64,000 nt of DNA from Verrucomicrobiales bacterium (lineage in GTDB: Bacteria > Verrucomicrobiota > Verrucomicrobiia > Verrucomicrobiales > DEV007), in assembly GCA_029213005.1 (NCBI GenBank), contig JARGPI010000016.1, positions 94,877 through 158,876 of the forward strand, written 5' to 3'. The notes under the pieces are model-generated. The model was given only the letters and a program-made list of their open reading frames with translations. It had not been told where the DNA came from and made no database searches. Below are positions 25,683-35,154 of the stretch, piece by piece (the stretch's first letter is position 1; every line of letters begins with the position of its first letter). The translations under genes and the position numbers were made by a program.

Positions 25683-26687
25683 TTAGGAAAATTCGTTGAT
25701 GTAGGCGAGACACAGTTCGATGGTCGCTTCGATCGCCCGCTTGTGAGTTCGCTCGGTGCTGTGGGAGGCGGCAACCCCTGGGCCGATTAGAGCGACGCGG
25801 AAGTCGTTGCCGGCTGACAAAGCGGCTGAACCATCCGATCCGTAGAAGGGATAGACGTCCTGGACGTGAGCGATGTTATGTTTCCGGGCGAGTCGAACCA
25901 GTTTTCGTCGCATCTCAAAATCGTAGGGGCCGGTACTGTCTTTCACGCAGATCGAGCAGGACATTTCATCCCCGAGACAGGCATTTCCCAGCACGCCCAT
26001 ATCGATAACGAGTAATTCCTCCACGCTGTCCGAGTAACCGCAGGTGCCGCCGTGCCCGACTTCCTCGTAGTTGGAGAAAAAGAGCTCTACCGGGACGTTT
26101 GAGTTGGCCAGCTTCTTGGCGAGTTCGAAAAGCACCAGGCATCCCGCTTTGTTGTCGAGAAATCGCGATTTGATAAATCCGTTGGGGAGCTCCTCGTAAC
26201 GTGGGTTCAGGCAAATAAAATCCCCGACGCCGATTCCGAGGCGTTCCACATCGTATCGGTTGAAGACCTCCTCGTCGATTTTGACGTGCATGTTGTGGAG
26301 GCCCCGCTTCATCGAGTCTTTGTCCCGGTTGGCATGGGTGGAGGGGTTATCGATCAGGATGGTTCCGGTAAACACTTTGTCGTCGATGGTGTGGATCCGG
26401 ACATATTCGCCCTCGGCGCCGGTAAGGGAGAGACCTCCCAGCAGAGAAAAGCGGAGCGTTCCATCGCTGTGAACGCCCGACACGATCGCTCCCAGAGTAT
26501 CGATGTGCGCGGCGATGGCCAGTTTCGGGTCTGTGCCGAATGAGCAGGAAACCGCTCCCTTGTTGGTCCTGCGGGGGCGGCAGCCGGATCCGCCCAGTTT
26601 TTGAAATACAAATTCGCAAGCGTGGTTGGTGAATCCGGAAGGCGAGTCTATCGCGATCAATTCGCGCAGGAAGGAAAAGTCAGTCAT
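25683..26687 (-). CDS. M42-family metallo-aminopeptidase
   Basis: 334 aa cytosolic, M42 (glutamyl aminopeptidase/TET peptidase) family. Metal and catalytic residues are recognisable: IAAHIDTLG (first His and Asp), FLDNKAGC (bridging Asp), SNYEEVGHGG (catalytic Glu pair), LLVIDMG (Asp ligand) and ASHSTERTH near the C-terminus (last His). Members form dodecameric tetrahedral particles that trim peptides. Length is close to the usual 340-360. It stands alone on its strand, 72 bp upstream of the Nramp-like gene. Confidence 0.85.
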   Translation of the reverse strand: MTDFSFLRELIAIDSPSGFTNHACEFVFQKLGGSGCRPRRTNKGAVSCSFGTDPKLAIAAHIDTLGAIVSGVHSDGTLRFSLLGGLSLTGAEGEYVRIHTIDDKVFTGTILIDNPSTHANRDKDSMKRGLHNMHVKIDEEVFNRYDVERLGIGVGDFICLNPRYEELPNGFIKSRFLDNKAGCLVLFELAKKLANSNVPVELFFSNYEEVGHGGTCGYSDSVEELLVIDMGVLGNACLGDEMSCSICVKDSTGPYDFEMRRKLVRLARKHNIAHVQDVYPFYGSDGSAALSAGNDFRVALIGPGVAASHSTERTHKRAIEATIELCLAYINEFS

Positions 26688-26771
26688 CGTTCGGCCAACA
26701 TCGCGAAGGGGTGAGGGATTCCAAATAAAAAGTTCGCGTCACAAATTCACGCCTGAGATTCGATAGATGGC

Positions 26772-27335
26772 ATGAGCCGATTAATCACGCCCCTGGATTA
26801 TATTTTGACGCTTTTCATTTCCGCCATCGTCTCCATGGTTCTGTGGGTCTCGATTAATTTATTGGGTAGCGAGCGACCGGTCCCTTTCACCATGGGTTCA
26901 GTGTCTGTGTCGTGGGTCGGGGAAGAGATTGATGATCGGACCAGCAGGCAAAGCCACTGTCACATCCATCAAATCGAGCTGATCACAACGAAAGTTCCAT
27001 TCCTTGACCGGAGACTGAGCGATGCGGAAGAAGGGTATCTCCGCGAAAAATTTCCGTTTGGGCGCGATTGGGTTTCGCGCGGGACTTGTGGGCTTTCCGC
27101 GTCTTTAGCGTTGGTGTCTCAATGTACAAAATGCTGTGAAGAGCGTCGGGCTTGGGAGGTCACGCAGCAGGAGCGACAGGAGTTCTCCCGGAATACTAGC
27201 GATTTTGGAGTAATCGGGTTTTCGAAATTTGATTTGCCGGAATCCGCTTTTCCAGCGATGGAATTTGAGATATTCGAAGCGGCGCTGAGGCCGGTTACTC
27301 CGGAGCCGTCGATGAGTTTTCCCGATGAAAAATGA
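26772..27335 (+). CDS. Membrane-anchored hypothetical protein
   Basis: 187 aa, not recognised. One N-terminal membrane helix (YILTLFISAIVSMVLWVSINL) and then a soluble part with a Cys/His-rich feel (HCHIHQIEL; CTKCCEERRAWEV), where CTKCC could bind a metal but no known finger is matched. The 3' end overlaps the TfoX-like gene by 11 bp. GC and codon use look like the neighbours. Confidence 0.5.
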   Translation: MSRLITPLDYILTLFISAIVSMVLWVSINLLGSERPVPFTMGSVSVSWVGEEIDDRTSRQSHCHIHQIELITTKVPFLDRRLSDAEEGYLREKFPFGRDWVSRGTCGLSASLALVSQCTKCCEERRAWEVTQQERQEFSRNTSDFGVIGFSKFDLPESAFPAMEFEIFEAALRPVTPEPSMSFPDEK

Positions 27336-27699
27336 ACCCGAATATGTGGAGCACTGTATCGAGCTGATGACGGGGCTCGATGAGTCGATCTTTGCAAAGC
27401 GAATGTTCGGTGGACACGGGATTTTTCGCGAAGGCTTGATGTTTGCTCTGGTTGCGGACAGCGAGCTTTATCTCAAGGTCGACGAGGAAAATGAAGCGGA
27501 TTTCGCCCGGCTGGACCTGCCCAGGTTCACCTATCTTCGGGGCGAGAAGGAGATGCATCTCAGTTACCGGATGGCACCGGAGGAAGCGTTCCAAAATCAG
27601 CAGAAAATGAAGCAATGGGCTGGTTCAGGATGGGAGGCGGCAGTGCGCGCGGATCAGGCGAAGCCTCCCGGCAAGCGGAAGCGGCAGGTGCCGGGGTAG
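27325..27699 (+). CDS. TfoX N-terminal domain protein
   Basis: 124 aa. Matches the TfoX/Sxy N-terminal domain (KRMFGGHGIFREGLMFALV, LYLKVDEEN, FTYLRGEKEMHLSYRMAPEEAF), without the C-terminal helix-hairpin-helix domain of competence regulator Sxy. Stand-alone N-domain proteins are common and of unknown role. The tail (KPPGKRKRQVPG) is basic and may touch nucleic acid. The overlap with the upstream gene suggests co-translation. Confidence 0.8.
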   Translation: MKNEPEYVEHCIELMTGLDESIFAKRMFGGHGIFREGLMFALVADSELYLKVDEENEADFARLDLPRFTYLRGEKEMHLSYRMAPEEAFQNQQKMKQWAGSGWEAAVRADQAKPPGKRKRQVPG

Positions 27700-27700
27700 A

Positions 27701-28336
27701 TCAAAATGCCAATTTACGAAACTCGCGAACGGCTTCGTTAATCGATGGTAGAAGAGCACATGCTTCAATGGCTTTCAGATTGATCCCCGGCAGCATTTTG
27801 CTTTCCTGCGATTCCAGATATTCCTTCGATTCGGGGGCAAAGAGAAACACTTCGATTTTTTCGTCTCTCCAAATCCAGATCTCGGGAACTTCGTAGATTT
27901 TGTAAAAAAAGGCACGCTTGCTGAGTCCACCACTCGTGAGGGCGATTTCAATGGCGAGATCTGGATAGAGTTTTGATTCGCCTATGCAATAAGATTCGTC
28001 AGGTTCGCCGCCAGCGACTTTTTCTTCTTTGATCGCGGTTGATCCCCGTGCAATCAATGTGATGTCCTTTTCTAAACACCACTGTTCGACGAGGCGACTG
28101 ACATGAACTTTTCGACTTTCATGATCCTGCGACACAGGAGGTGTAATTTCGATGATGTTATTGAGGAAGCGAACTTGAACTCCCGAATGCTGAAAAAGTT
28201 CACCGAGAGACAGGTATTGATCCCAGGTGTATCCCGGTAACACCAGTGAATTTTGTTGCTCGATCATCACGGCGCTGTCCAGCTCAGACGGATTGAACCT
28301 CATTGACGCGCCTGTAATGACGGGGTCGGAACTCAC
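27701..28336 (-). CDS. Uma2-family (DUF820) putative nuclease
   Basis: 211 aa restriction-endonuclease-like fold. Uma2 motifs: RFLNNIIEITPP, HESRKVHVSRLVEQW, the PD-(D/E)xK-type core with Asp in LYPDLAIEI and the following helix KRAFFYKIYEVPEIWIW. These small genes are spread in Cyanobacteria, Planctomycetota and Verrucomicrobiota with no proven cellular function. The gene is convergent with the TfoX gene, two bases apart. Confidence 0.8.
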   Translation of the reverse strand: MSSDPVITGASMRFNPSELDSAVMIEQQNSLVLPGYTWDQYLSLGELFQHSGVQVRFLNNIIEITPPVSQDHESRKVHVSRLVEQWCLEKDITLIARGSTAIKEEKVAGGEPDESYCIGESKLYPDLAIEIALTSGGLSKRAFFYKIYEVPEIWIWRDEKIEVFLFAPESKEYLESQESKMLPGINLKAIEACALLPSINEAVREFRKLAF

Positions 28337-28509
28337 ATCTTCAAAATACGAATTCCCGGAAGTTTATCAAGAGGATAGGTGGAGAGGGAATCGATTCCGT
28401 TTCCCTCCCTGTGGACTTTGTGAAAAATTTCACAAAGTCGTCTTGATTCTCCCCTTTGCGCGTATGATAGTCGACCGTTTTTCCGCGTAATTTTACCGTA
28501 AACAAAGGG

Positions 28510-29769
28510 ATGCCACCCACGACCAAAGAACTCGAAATCGCTGATTCAGCCGCCCGCGTCTCGCAGGAGCTGGAGGGCTATCAACAAACCACGGAAGATC
28601 TTGTGGGTGAGAAGCTTGTGCTCAATATGGGCCCGTCTCACCCGGCGACTCACGGGGTGTTACGACTCATCTTGGAACTGGATGGTGAGATCATCACGAA
28701 GGCTGATCCTGATGTGGGCTTCCTTCACCGTGGTGATGAGAAAATCGCGGAAAATATGCAGTATAACCAGTTTGTGCCTTACACAGACCGGTTGGATTAC
28801 CTCGCTCCACTGGCGAATAACGTGGCTTATGCCTGTGCTGTTGAGAAGTTGATGGACTGGGAATTGCCGGCCCGCGGGAAGGCGATCCGCGTGCTTTGCT
28901 GCGAGATGGCAAGGATCTCGGCGCACCTTCTCGGCCTGGGCGCCTACGCGATGGATGTCGGGGCGATGACGGTGTTCCTTTATACCTTCACCGAGAGGGA
29001 GAAAATCTACGATCTTTGCGAGTTGCTCACCGGAGCGCGCTTTACGACCAGTTATACCCGGGTAGGCGGTCAGATTCGTGATTTGCCGGACGGTTTCCTC
29101 GATCAACTCAATACGTTTTGCGACGAGTTCCTCGTTCAGTTGGCTGAAATCGATGTGCTGCTGTCGCGAAACAAGATTTTCCTCGATCGGACCAAAGATA
29201 TCGGGGTGATTTCCAAAGAGGATGCGATTTCCTACGGTCTGAGCGGTCCAAATTTACGCGGTTCCGGGGTGGAGCACGATTTGCGGAAAGCTCAGCCTTA
29301 CCTCGATTACGAGAACTACGATTTCGACATCCCGGTCGGCGAATACGGTGATTGTTATGATCGTTACGCGGTCCGGATGGAGGAGATGCGGCAGAGTGTT
29401 AAAATCCTCCGTCAGTGCATCAAAAACATGCCCGACGGCGCGATCAATGTGGAAGACGCCAAGCAGCGTGTCCCCGGGAAAGAAAAGGTTTTGATGAGTA
29501 TGGAGGAGTTGATCCACCATTTCATCCTCGTCACCGAGGGGCTCGACGCTCCGGCTGGCGAAGTTTACTTCGGAGCTGAAAATCCGAAGGGCGAACTGGG
29601 CTTTTATATCCACTCGAAGGGTGGAGGAGTTCCTTATCGCCTGAAGATCCGGGCCCCGTCGTTTGTGAACCTCAGTATCCTGCCGAAATTGCTCGAAGGT
29701 CGCCTCATGAGTGACACGGTCGCGATTCTGGGAAGCCTCGATTTTGTGATGGGAGAGTGCGATAGATAG
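28510..29769 (+). CDS. nuoD: NADH-quinone oxidoreductase subunit D
   Basis: 419 aa, 49-kDa-type subunit in the peripheral arm of complex I, forming the quinone pocket with NuoB and NuoH. Family signatures: NMGPSHPATHGVLR, VGFLHRGDEK, YTDRLDYLAP, RFTTSYTRVGGQ, and the C-terminal IRAPSFVNL with LGSLDFVMGECDR. Length is typical. It is first in the nuoD-E-F-G-H-I run; nuoA, nuoB and nuoC, which usually precede nuoD, are not upstream. An AAAGGG ribosome site precedes ATG. Confidence 0.97.
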   Translation: MPPTTKELEIADSAARVSQELEGYQQTTEDLVGEKLVLNMGPSHPATHGVLRLILELDGEIITKADPDVGFLHRGDEKIAENMQYNQFVPYTDRLDYLAPLANNVAYACAVEKLMDWELPARGKAIRVLCCEMARISAHLLGLGAYAMDVGAMTVFLYTFTEREKIYDLCELLTGARFTTSYTRVGGQIRDLPDGFLDQLNTFCDEFLVQLAEIDVLLSRNKIFLDRTKDIGVISKEDAISYGLSGPNLRGSGVEHDLRKAQPYLDYENYDFDIPVGEYGDCYDRYAVRMEEMRQSVKILRQCIKNMPDGAINVEDAKQRVPGKEKVLMSMEELIHHFILVTEGLDAPAGEVYFGAENPKGELGFYIHSKGGGVPYRLKIRAPSFVNLSILPKLLEGRLMSDTVAILGSLDFVMGECDR

Positions 29770-29782
29770 ACAAAAATGATCA

Positions 29783-29821
29783 ATTGTACCCTATACAGTC
29801 CGAAAGTGTACAGGGTACAGT
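29783..29821. repeat. Palindromic repeat array, 2 units in 22-bp phase (locus 2)
   Basis: Unit 1, 29783-29799, is ATTGTACCCTATACAGT (one internal change from the consensus). Unit 2, 29805-29821, is AGTGTACAGGGTACAGT, the opposite orientation of the asymmetric core. The spacer is CCGAA. It lies between nuoD and nuoE, splitting the operon's longest gap. Confidence 0.85.
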
Positions 29822-29857
29822 TTGCTTCTTCCAACCAACGCTACAGAGATTTTAACC

Positions 29858-30352
29858 ATGCCTTTAGAAGTCCCATCTGAACTGGAAAAAAGCATCGATG
29901 ACCGCATCACTCACTATCCGGTGAGCAAGCGATCAGCGGTTTTGCCTGTGCTTCACGAGTTGCAGCATCACTTCGGCTTCATCAATGAGGATGCGGTGGA
30001 GTGGACGGCTGCGAAGCTGGAGCTTGAGCCGATCAAAGTGCTTGAGGTCGTTACGTTTTATCCCGGATTTCGTCAGTCCGCTCCGGGGAAATATCACATC
30101 CGGGTTTGCCGGACTCTGAGCTGCGCTATGGCTGGTAGCTATGAGTTGATGGAATCGATCTGCGAGAAAGCAGGCATCGATCGCTCCGGGGTGACCCATC
30201 ACGATCCTATCGCCGTCAGTGCGGATGGGAAATACAGCATCGAATTTGCGGAATGCCTCGCCAGTTGCGGGTCAGGGCCGGTTTGCCTCGTAAACGATGA
30301 TTTTCACGAAGAAGTTAAGGATGTGGAAGGACTTCTTAAAAAATACAATTAA
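29858..30352 (+). CDS. nuoE: NADH-quinone oxidoreductase subunit E
   Basis: 164 aa from ATG 29858; the TTG at 29822 would add 12 residues encoded partly by the repeat and is not credible. 24-kDa subunit with a thioredoxin-like [2Fe-2S] N1a site: four Cys in VCRTLSCAM and ECLASCGSG. It works with NuoF in the NADH-oxidising module. HYPVSKRSAVLPVLHELQ is the typical N-terminal helix. It ends 19 bp before the nuoF start. Confidence 0.95.
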   Translation: MPLEVPSELEKSIDDRITHYPVSKRSAVLPVLHELQHHFGFINEDAVEWTAAKLELEPIKVLEVVTFYPGFRQSAPGKYHIRVCRTLSCAMAGSYELMESICEKAGIDRSGVTHHDPIAVSADGKYSIEFAECLASCGSGPVCLVNDDFHEEVKDVEGLLKKYN

Positions 30353-30371
30353 GGCCGGGAAGAAATTAGTG

Positions 30372-31769
30372 ATGAGCGACATCCGATACATCAAAGGAAA
30401 AGAGCCTCACCCAAGGGAAACCAGGGTCATTTTCAAAAACGTCGACCGCGAAGGCTGGGATCCATCGATCGCCTGTTATTTGAAGGACGGCGGCTATGAG
30501 ATGCTGAAAAAGGGTCTCAAAATGAAGCCGGACGAAGTCCGCGAGGAAGTCAAAACCGCCGGTCTCCGTGGACGTGGTGGCGCCGGCTTTCCCGCCGGTG
30601 TGAAGTGGGGATTTATCCCGCCGAACAACGAAAAACCCGTTTACCTGATTTGTAATGCGGATGAGTCGGAGCCGGGCACTTTCAAGGACCGTTACATCAT
30701 GCATCAGGACCCGCATCAGCTCATCGAGGGCATGGTGCTTTCCTGTTACGCGGTTGGTGCGCATCTCGCCTACATCTACATTAGGGAGGAATTTCCCGAA
30801 GCCGCTCAAATTCTCGAGAAAGCGATCGCCGAAGCTCACGAAAAAGGCTTTTTAGGAAAAGACATTCAGGGCACCGGGTTTGATCTCGAGATCTACGTTC
30901 ACCGTGGAGCCGGTGCTTACATTTGTGGTGAGGAGACCGGTTTGATCGAGTCTCTCGAAGGAAAACGCCCCTATCCACGAATCAAGCCGCCGTATTTCCC
31001 CGCTGCCATGGGGCTCTACCTCTGTCCCACGATCGTGAACAATGTGGAGACGCTCTGTCACGTCAAACACATCATCGAAATGGGTGGTGCCGAGTGGGCG
31101 AAAACCGGAAAACCTAACAACACCGGCACGAGGATCCTCTGCGTCAGTGGCGATGTGAAAAAGCCCGGTTACTACGAAGTTCAGGTCGGACACGTCACCA
31201 TGGGCGAGTTGATCAATGACATTTGCGGAGGCCTCAAGGACGGTCGCAAATTGAAAGCAGTCATTCCCGGCGGCTCCTCGGCGAAAGTCCTGCGGGCTGA
31301 TGAAAAATTTACCATAGGTAAAGGTGACGATGCTAAAGAAATCGATATCTGGGACATCCCGATGGATTTCGACACTTTGGCCGCCTGTGGATCGATGGCC
31401 GGATCCGGTGGAGTGATTGTGATCGATGACAGCCGCTCAATCAGCTGGGTCCTCAACAACATTAACGCCTTTTACGCTCACGAATCCTGCGGACAGTGCA
31501 CGCCGTGCCGCGAAGGTTCTCTCTGGATGAAGAAGATTACCGATCGCCTCGTCCTCGGCAAAGCTTCTCCGGAAGACATCGACACCCTGGAATCGGTCGC
31601 CTACAACATCGACGGAAAGACGATCTGTGCGTTTGGTGAAGCCTGCTCCTGGCCGACCGAAAGTTTCATCGCAAAATTCAGGGACGAACTGACTGCTGAT
31701 ACCAAATCAGACCTGAGTGGAGACATTGTTAACCTAGAAAGCGAACTCGCTGCAGCGGGCCTGAAATAA
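30372..31769 (+). CDS. nuoF: NADH-quinone oxidoreductase subunit F
   Basis: 465 aa from ATG 30372, chosen over 30297 because the longer form runs back into nuoE. 51-kDa flavin subunit: NADH/FMN glycine-rich segment GLRGRGGAGFPAGVKWGF, ICNADESEPGTFKDR, GAGAYICGEETG, SLEGKRPYPR, and the N3 [4Fe-4S] ligands ESCGQCTPCREG with a later Cys (ICAFGEAC). Takes hydride from NADH and passes electrons to FMN and the iron-sulfur chain. Confidence 0.97.
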   Translation: MSDIRYIKGKEPHPRETRVIFKNVDREGWDPSIACYLKDGGYEMLKKGLKMKPDEVREEVKTAGLRGRGGAGFPAGVKWGFIPPNNEKPVYLICNADESEPGTFKDRYIMHQDPHQLIEGMVLSCYAVGAHLAYIYIREEFPEAAQILEKAIAEAHEKGFLGKDIQGTGFDLEIYVHRGAGAYICGEETGLIESLEGKRPYPRIKPPYFPAAMGLYLCPTIVNNVETLCHVKHIIEMGGAEWAKTGKPNNTGTRILCVSGDVKKPGYYEVQVGHVTMGELINDICGGLKDGRKLKAVIPGGSSAKVLRADEKFTIGKGDDAKEIDIWDIPMDFDTLAACGSMAGSGGVIVIDDSRSISWVLNNINAFYAHESCGQCTPCREGSLWMKKITDRLVLGKASPEDIDTLESVAYNIDGKTICAFGEACSWPTESFIAKFRDELTADTKSDLSGDIVNLESELAAAGLK

Positions 31770-31781
31770 CACCTCGATAAC

Positions 31782-33488
31782 ATGTCAGAAGATCTTTTAG
31801 ACGTTCAAATTGACGGCGTTTGGCACCAGTTCCCGAAAGGGACCCGAATGATCGAAGCCTGCCGTCAGGCCGGTGTTGAAGTTCCGCATTACTGCTATCA
31901 CCCGAAGCTCTCCTCACCGGGGAACTGCCGGATGTGTCTCGTTCAAATGGGAATGCCGCCGCGACCTATGCCCGGGCAGGATCCTGCGGAACCGGATGAG
32001 GACGGACATCTTCCGATTTCCTGGATGCCACGTCCCGTCATCGCCTGTGCGAATACGATCGGGCCAAACATGGGGATCCGCACCACCGGCGAGCTCACCG
32101 AGTCCTGCCGCGAGGGAGTAATGGAGTTTCTTCTCGCCAACCACCCGCTCGACTGTCCGATTTGCGATCAGGCCGGGGAGTGTTCCCTGCAGGAATTCAG
32201 CGTGGAGCACGGCAAAGGATCTTCCCGCTTCCGTGAACGGAAAGTCAAGAAGCCGAAAAATGTCAAAGTGGGGCCTCGAATCCGCCTCGATGATGAGCGC
32301 TGCATCATGTGCAGCCGATGTATCCGCTTTATGGACGAAGTGGCGGATGATCCCGTGCTCGGTTTCACCGATCGGGGCAGCCACACGGTGCTTACGGTTC
32401 ATCCCGGCCACGAGTTGGACAACAATTACTCCCTGAACACTGCTGATATTTGCCCCGTTGGAGCACTGACTTCCAACGACTTCCGCTTTCAGATGCGCGC
32501 CTGGTTCATGAAGGAAACCAAGACCATCGACACCAATTGCGGAACCGGGATCAACATCACCGTTTCCGCTCGTCAGGGCGAAATTTACCGGATCACACCG
32601 CGCCAGAATAACGATGTGAACTCCGACTGGATGCCGGATTCCCACCGTTTGAACTATCACTGGATCAACAGTGATATTCGACTCACCGAGCCACTGATTA
32701 AAGATGGTGGGCGGCACCGGATGGCGAAATATCAGGAAGCGATCATCACCACGGCGGATAAGCTGAGAAATTTCGATCACAGCGAGATTGCGATCATTGT
32801 ATCGGGCCGGATGACCAATGAAGAGATGCTCATGGCGCGTCTCCTCAAGCGTACCTTGAATGTGAAGGACATCGATATCATCCCTCGCCGGGGTGAATCC
32901 GATAACTATCTGATTTCCGAAGACCGCAATCCCAATACCAACGGAGCCAAATCGGTTCTTGGGCTGAAAGATCCCGGTGCCAGCATCGATGCACTGAAAA
33001 AGGACATCGCGAACCGTAAAATCAAAGCGTTGATTCTCCTTCAGGAAGATCCGCTGACCGATGGTGCGTTCTCGGCCGAAGACCTCAAACCACTTGAGTT
33101 CCTCGTGACCAGCTATCCGTTGGCGAATCCGACCGCCGACCTTGCTGACGTGGTATTCCCCGGTGCTTGCTGGGCGGAAAAGAGCGGCACGATGATTAAT
33201 GTCACCGGCCGACTGCAAAAACTTAACAAAGCGGTCGATGGCCCCGGCCAGACCATGGCACCCTGGGAGATCCTTCGCGATCTCATTCAGGCGCTTGGCG
33301 GTGGGAACGGGATCTACTCATCCGCCGACATCTTCAATTTACTGACCAAAGAAATTTCAGACTTCAGCGGCTTGAAGCTCGAAGACATCGGTGATCAGGG
33401 AATTCCGTTTCTCGATACCGGAGTCACTTTACCGCTGGTTGAGCGCGAAAAAGCACGAATTGCCAAAGGGGAGATCGTCGGCGTTTAA
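31782..33488 (+). CDS. nuoG: NADH-quinone oxidoreductase subunit G (short form)
   Basis: 568 aa, 75-kDa-type subunit. All N-terminal clusters are present: HYCYHPKLSS...CRMC for N1b, DCPICDQAGECSLQ for N5 including a His-type ligand region, CIMCSRCIRF and DICPVGAL for N4. The molybdopterin oxidoreductase-like second half is shortened (E. coli NuoG has about 900 aa) but its fold is recognisable (DPLTDGAF, ADVVFPGACWAEKSGT). Start 12 bp after nuoF. Confidence 0.95.
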   Translation: MSEDLLDVQIDGVWHQFPKGTRMIEACRQAGVEVPHYCYHPKLSSPGNCRMCLVQMGMPPRPMPGQDPAEPDEDGHLPISWMPRPVIACANTIGPNMGIRTTGELTESCREGVMEFLLANHPLDCPICDQAGECSLQEFSVEHGKGSSRFRERKVKKPKNVKVGPRIRLDDERCIMCSRCIRFMDEVADDPVLGFTDRGSHTVLTVHPGHELDNNYSLNTADICPVGALTSNDFRFQMRAWFMKETKTIDTNCGTGINITVSARQGEIYRITPRQNNDVNSDWMPDSHRLNYHWINSDIRLTEPLIKDGGRHRMAKYQEAIITTADKLRNFDHSEIAIIVSGRMTNEEMLMARLLKRTLNVKDIDIIPRRGESDNYLISEDRNPNTNGAKSVLGLKDPGASIDALKKDIANRKIKALILLQEDPLTDGAFSAEDLKPLEFLVTSYPLANPTADLADVVFPGACWAEKSGTMINVTGRLQKLNKAVDGPGQTMAPWEILRDLIQALGGGNGIYSSADIFNLLTKEISDFSGLKLEDIGDQGIPFLDTGVTLPLVEREKARIAKGEIVGV

Positions 33489-33514
33489 CTTCTTTATTTT
33501 AGAAATATTACCAA

Positions 33515-34591
33515 ATGGACTGGCCATATTTAATCGCTTCCACCGTAAAAATCGTCGTGTTTGCTTTCATGATGATTTTGCCCCTTGTGGCACTTTCTGT
33601 CTGGGCTGAACGCCGGGTTAGTGCTGCGATCCAGGACCGGGTCGGGCCGAACCGGGTCGGGCCTCTCGGCTTGCTTCAGCCAGTGGCAGATGGAATCAAA
33701 TTTCTTCTCAAGGAGGATTTTACTCCAAACCACGTCCGGAAAGGATACTACTGGCTGGCTCCGGCTTTAGTCATGATTCCATCGCTCTTGACCTGTGCGG
33801 TTTTGCCCTTTGGAAGCAGTCTTTTCGGGGAGAAAATGGTGATCGCCGACCTCGACGTCGGGCCGCTCTTTGTTTTCGCGATCGCTTCATTGACGGTTTA
33901 CGGAATTGTTCTCGCCGGTTGGGCATCGAACTCGAAGTATCCTTTCCTTGGTGGGGTGCGCTCCACCAGCCAGATGATTTCCTACGAGATCTGTCTCGGG
34001 CTTTCCGTGATTCCGCTGATCATGATTTTCGGAGAATTGAACCTTGGGCGCATTGTTCAGTATCAGGCCGAAAACGGCTGGGCGCTTCTTCCTCTCTGGG
34101 GAGAGGGCTTAAGTTTGAAAGGTTTCCTCCTCGCGATCCCGGTTTTTATCTCTTTCATCATTTTTACGACCTCGATGTTTGCGGAGACAAACCGTCTCCC
34201 CTTTGACCTTCCCGAGTGTGAGACCGAGCTGGTTGCCGGTTATCACACCGAATACAGTTCGATGAAATTCGCGCTCTTTTTCCTCGGGGAATACGCGGCA
34301 ATGATCATTGGTTCCGGCCTTGCGGTGACGCTTTTCCTTGGCGGATGGAGTCTTCCTTTTGGTTGGTTAACTCCTGAAGAAGGCGCAGCGGTCCCGATTT
34401 GGCAGGGTCTCGTTCACATCGGAGTGTTTTTCGCCAAAGTGATTGGCTTTATCCTTTTCTTTATCTGGATCCGCTGGTCGCTTCCACGTTTCCGCTACGA
34501 TCAATTGATGCGCCTCGGTTGGGTCTTCTTCTTCGAGATCGCATTGGCGAATGTTATACTGACCGCTCTGATCTTAATGTTCGTAAAATAA
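33515..34591 (+). CDS. nuoH: NADH-quinone oxidoreductase subunit H
   Basis: 358 aa, about eight membrane helices. Membrane subunit at the join with the peripheral arm, forming the quinone entry. Conserved cytoplasmic motifs: AERRVSAAIQDRVGPNRVGP, PVADGIKFLLKED and ETNRLPFDLPECETELVAGY, with the acidic residues thought to take part in proton coupling. Length normal. Confidence 0.97.
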   Translation: MDWPYLIASTVKIVVFAFMMILPLVALSVWAERRVSAAIQDRVGPNRVGPLGLLQPVADGIKFLLKEDFTPNHVRKGYYWLAPALVMIPSLLTCAVLPFGSSLFGEKMVIADLDVGPLFVFAIASLTVYGIVLAGWASNSKYPFLGGVRSTSQMISYEICLGLSVIPLIMIFGELNLGRIVQYQAENGWALLPLWGEGLSLKGFLLAIPVFISFIIFTTSMFAETNRLPFDLPECETELVAGYHTEYSSMKFALFFLGEYAAMIIGSGLAVTLFLGGWSLPFGWLTPEEGAAVPIWQGLVHIGVFFAKVIGFILFFIWIRWSLPRFRYDQLMRLGWVFFFEIALANVILTALILMFVK

Positions 34592-34615
34592 TATCGACCG
34601 ACCCTTTTTTATCTC

Positions 34616-35146
34616 ATGGCTATCATCGTAAAGCGTCCAAAACTCAAATGGTGGGAACAACTCTACCTGCCCGGAATTGTGAAAGGACTCGCCATTACCG
34701 CCAGTCACTTTGTTGCGACACTAACCGGCAAGAAGAAAGTGACGATGCAGTATCCCGAGGAAAAGTGGGATTCTCATCTTCCTGATCACTACCGCGGGGC
34801 GCCCGCGCTGGTTACCGATGAGCAGGAAAGAGAGCGTTGCGTTGCCTGTCAGCTTTGCGAGTTTATCTGTCCGCCAAGAGCGATCACCATTAAGCCGGAG
34901 GAAATTCCATCCGACGACAAGTGGGCAAAAGTTGAGAAACGGCCCAAAAGTTTCGATATCGATATGATCCGCTGTATCTACTGCGGTCTTTGCGAAGAAG
35001 TCTGCCCCGAGCAGGCCATTTTCCTGCGTAAGGACTATGCCATCACCGGCACGAGCCGCGAAGAAATGGTTCACGACAAGAAGCGTCTCTATGAGATCGG
35101 CGGAGTCCGCGAAGGTCTCGTCAATAAGTGGAACGAGTTGAAGTAA
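34616..35146 (+). CDS. nuoI: NADH-quinone oxidoreductase subunit I
   Basis: 176 aa, TYKY-type ferredoxin subunit with two [4Fe-4S] clusters N6a and N6b: CVACQLCEFICPP and CIYCGLCEEVCPE. An amphipathic N-terminal helix attaches to the membrane arm. It is the last nuo gene here; nuoJ-N do not follow, and a convergent lipoprotein gene ends 8 bp after it. Confidence 0.97.
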   Translation: MAIIVKRPKLKWWEQLYLPGIVKGLAITASHFVATLTGKKKVTMQYPEEKWDSHLPDHYRGAPALVTDEQERERCVACQLCEFICPPRAITIKPEEIPSDDKWAKVEKRPKSFDIDMIRCIYCGLCEEVCPEQAIFLRKDYAITGTSREEMVHDKKRLYEIGGVREGLVNKWNELK

Positions 35147-35154
35147 ATCGTTTG

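Noticed and set aside
29822..29857. Upstream TTG start for nuoE
   Set aside because: The added residues are encoded by the repeat and spacer and are absent from NuoE; ATG 29858 begins the family N-terminus.
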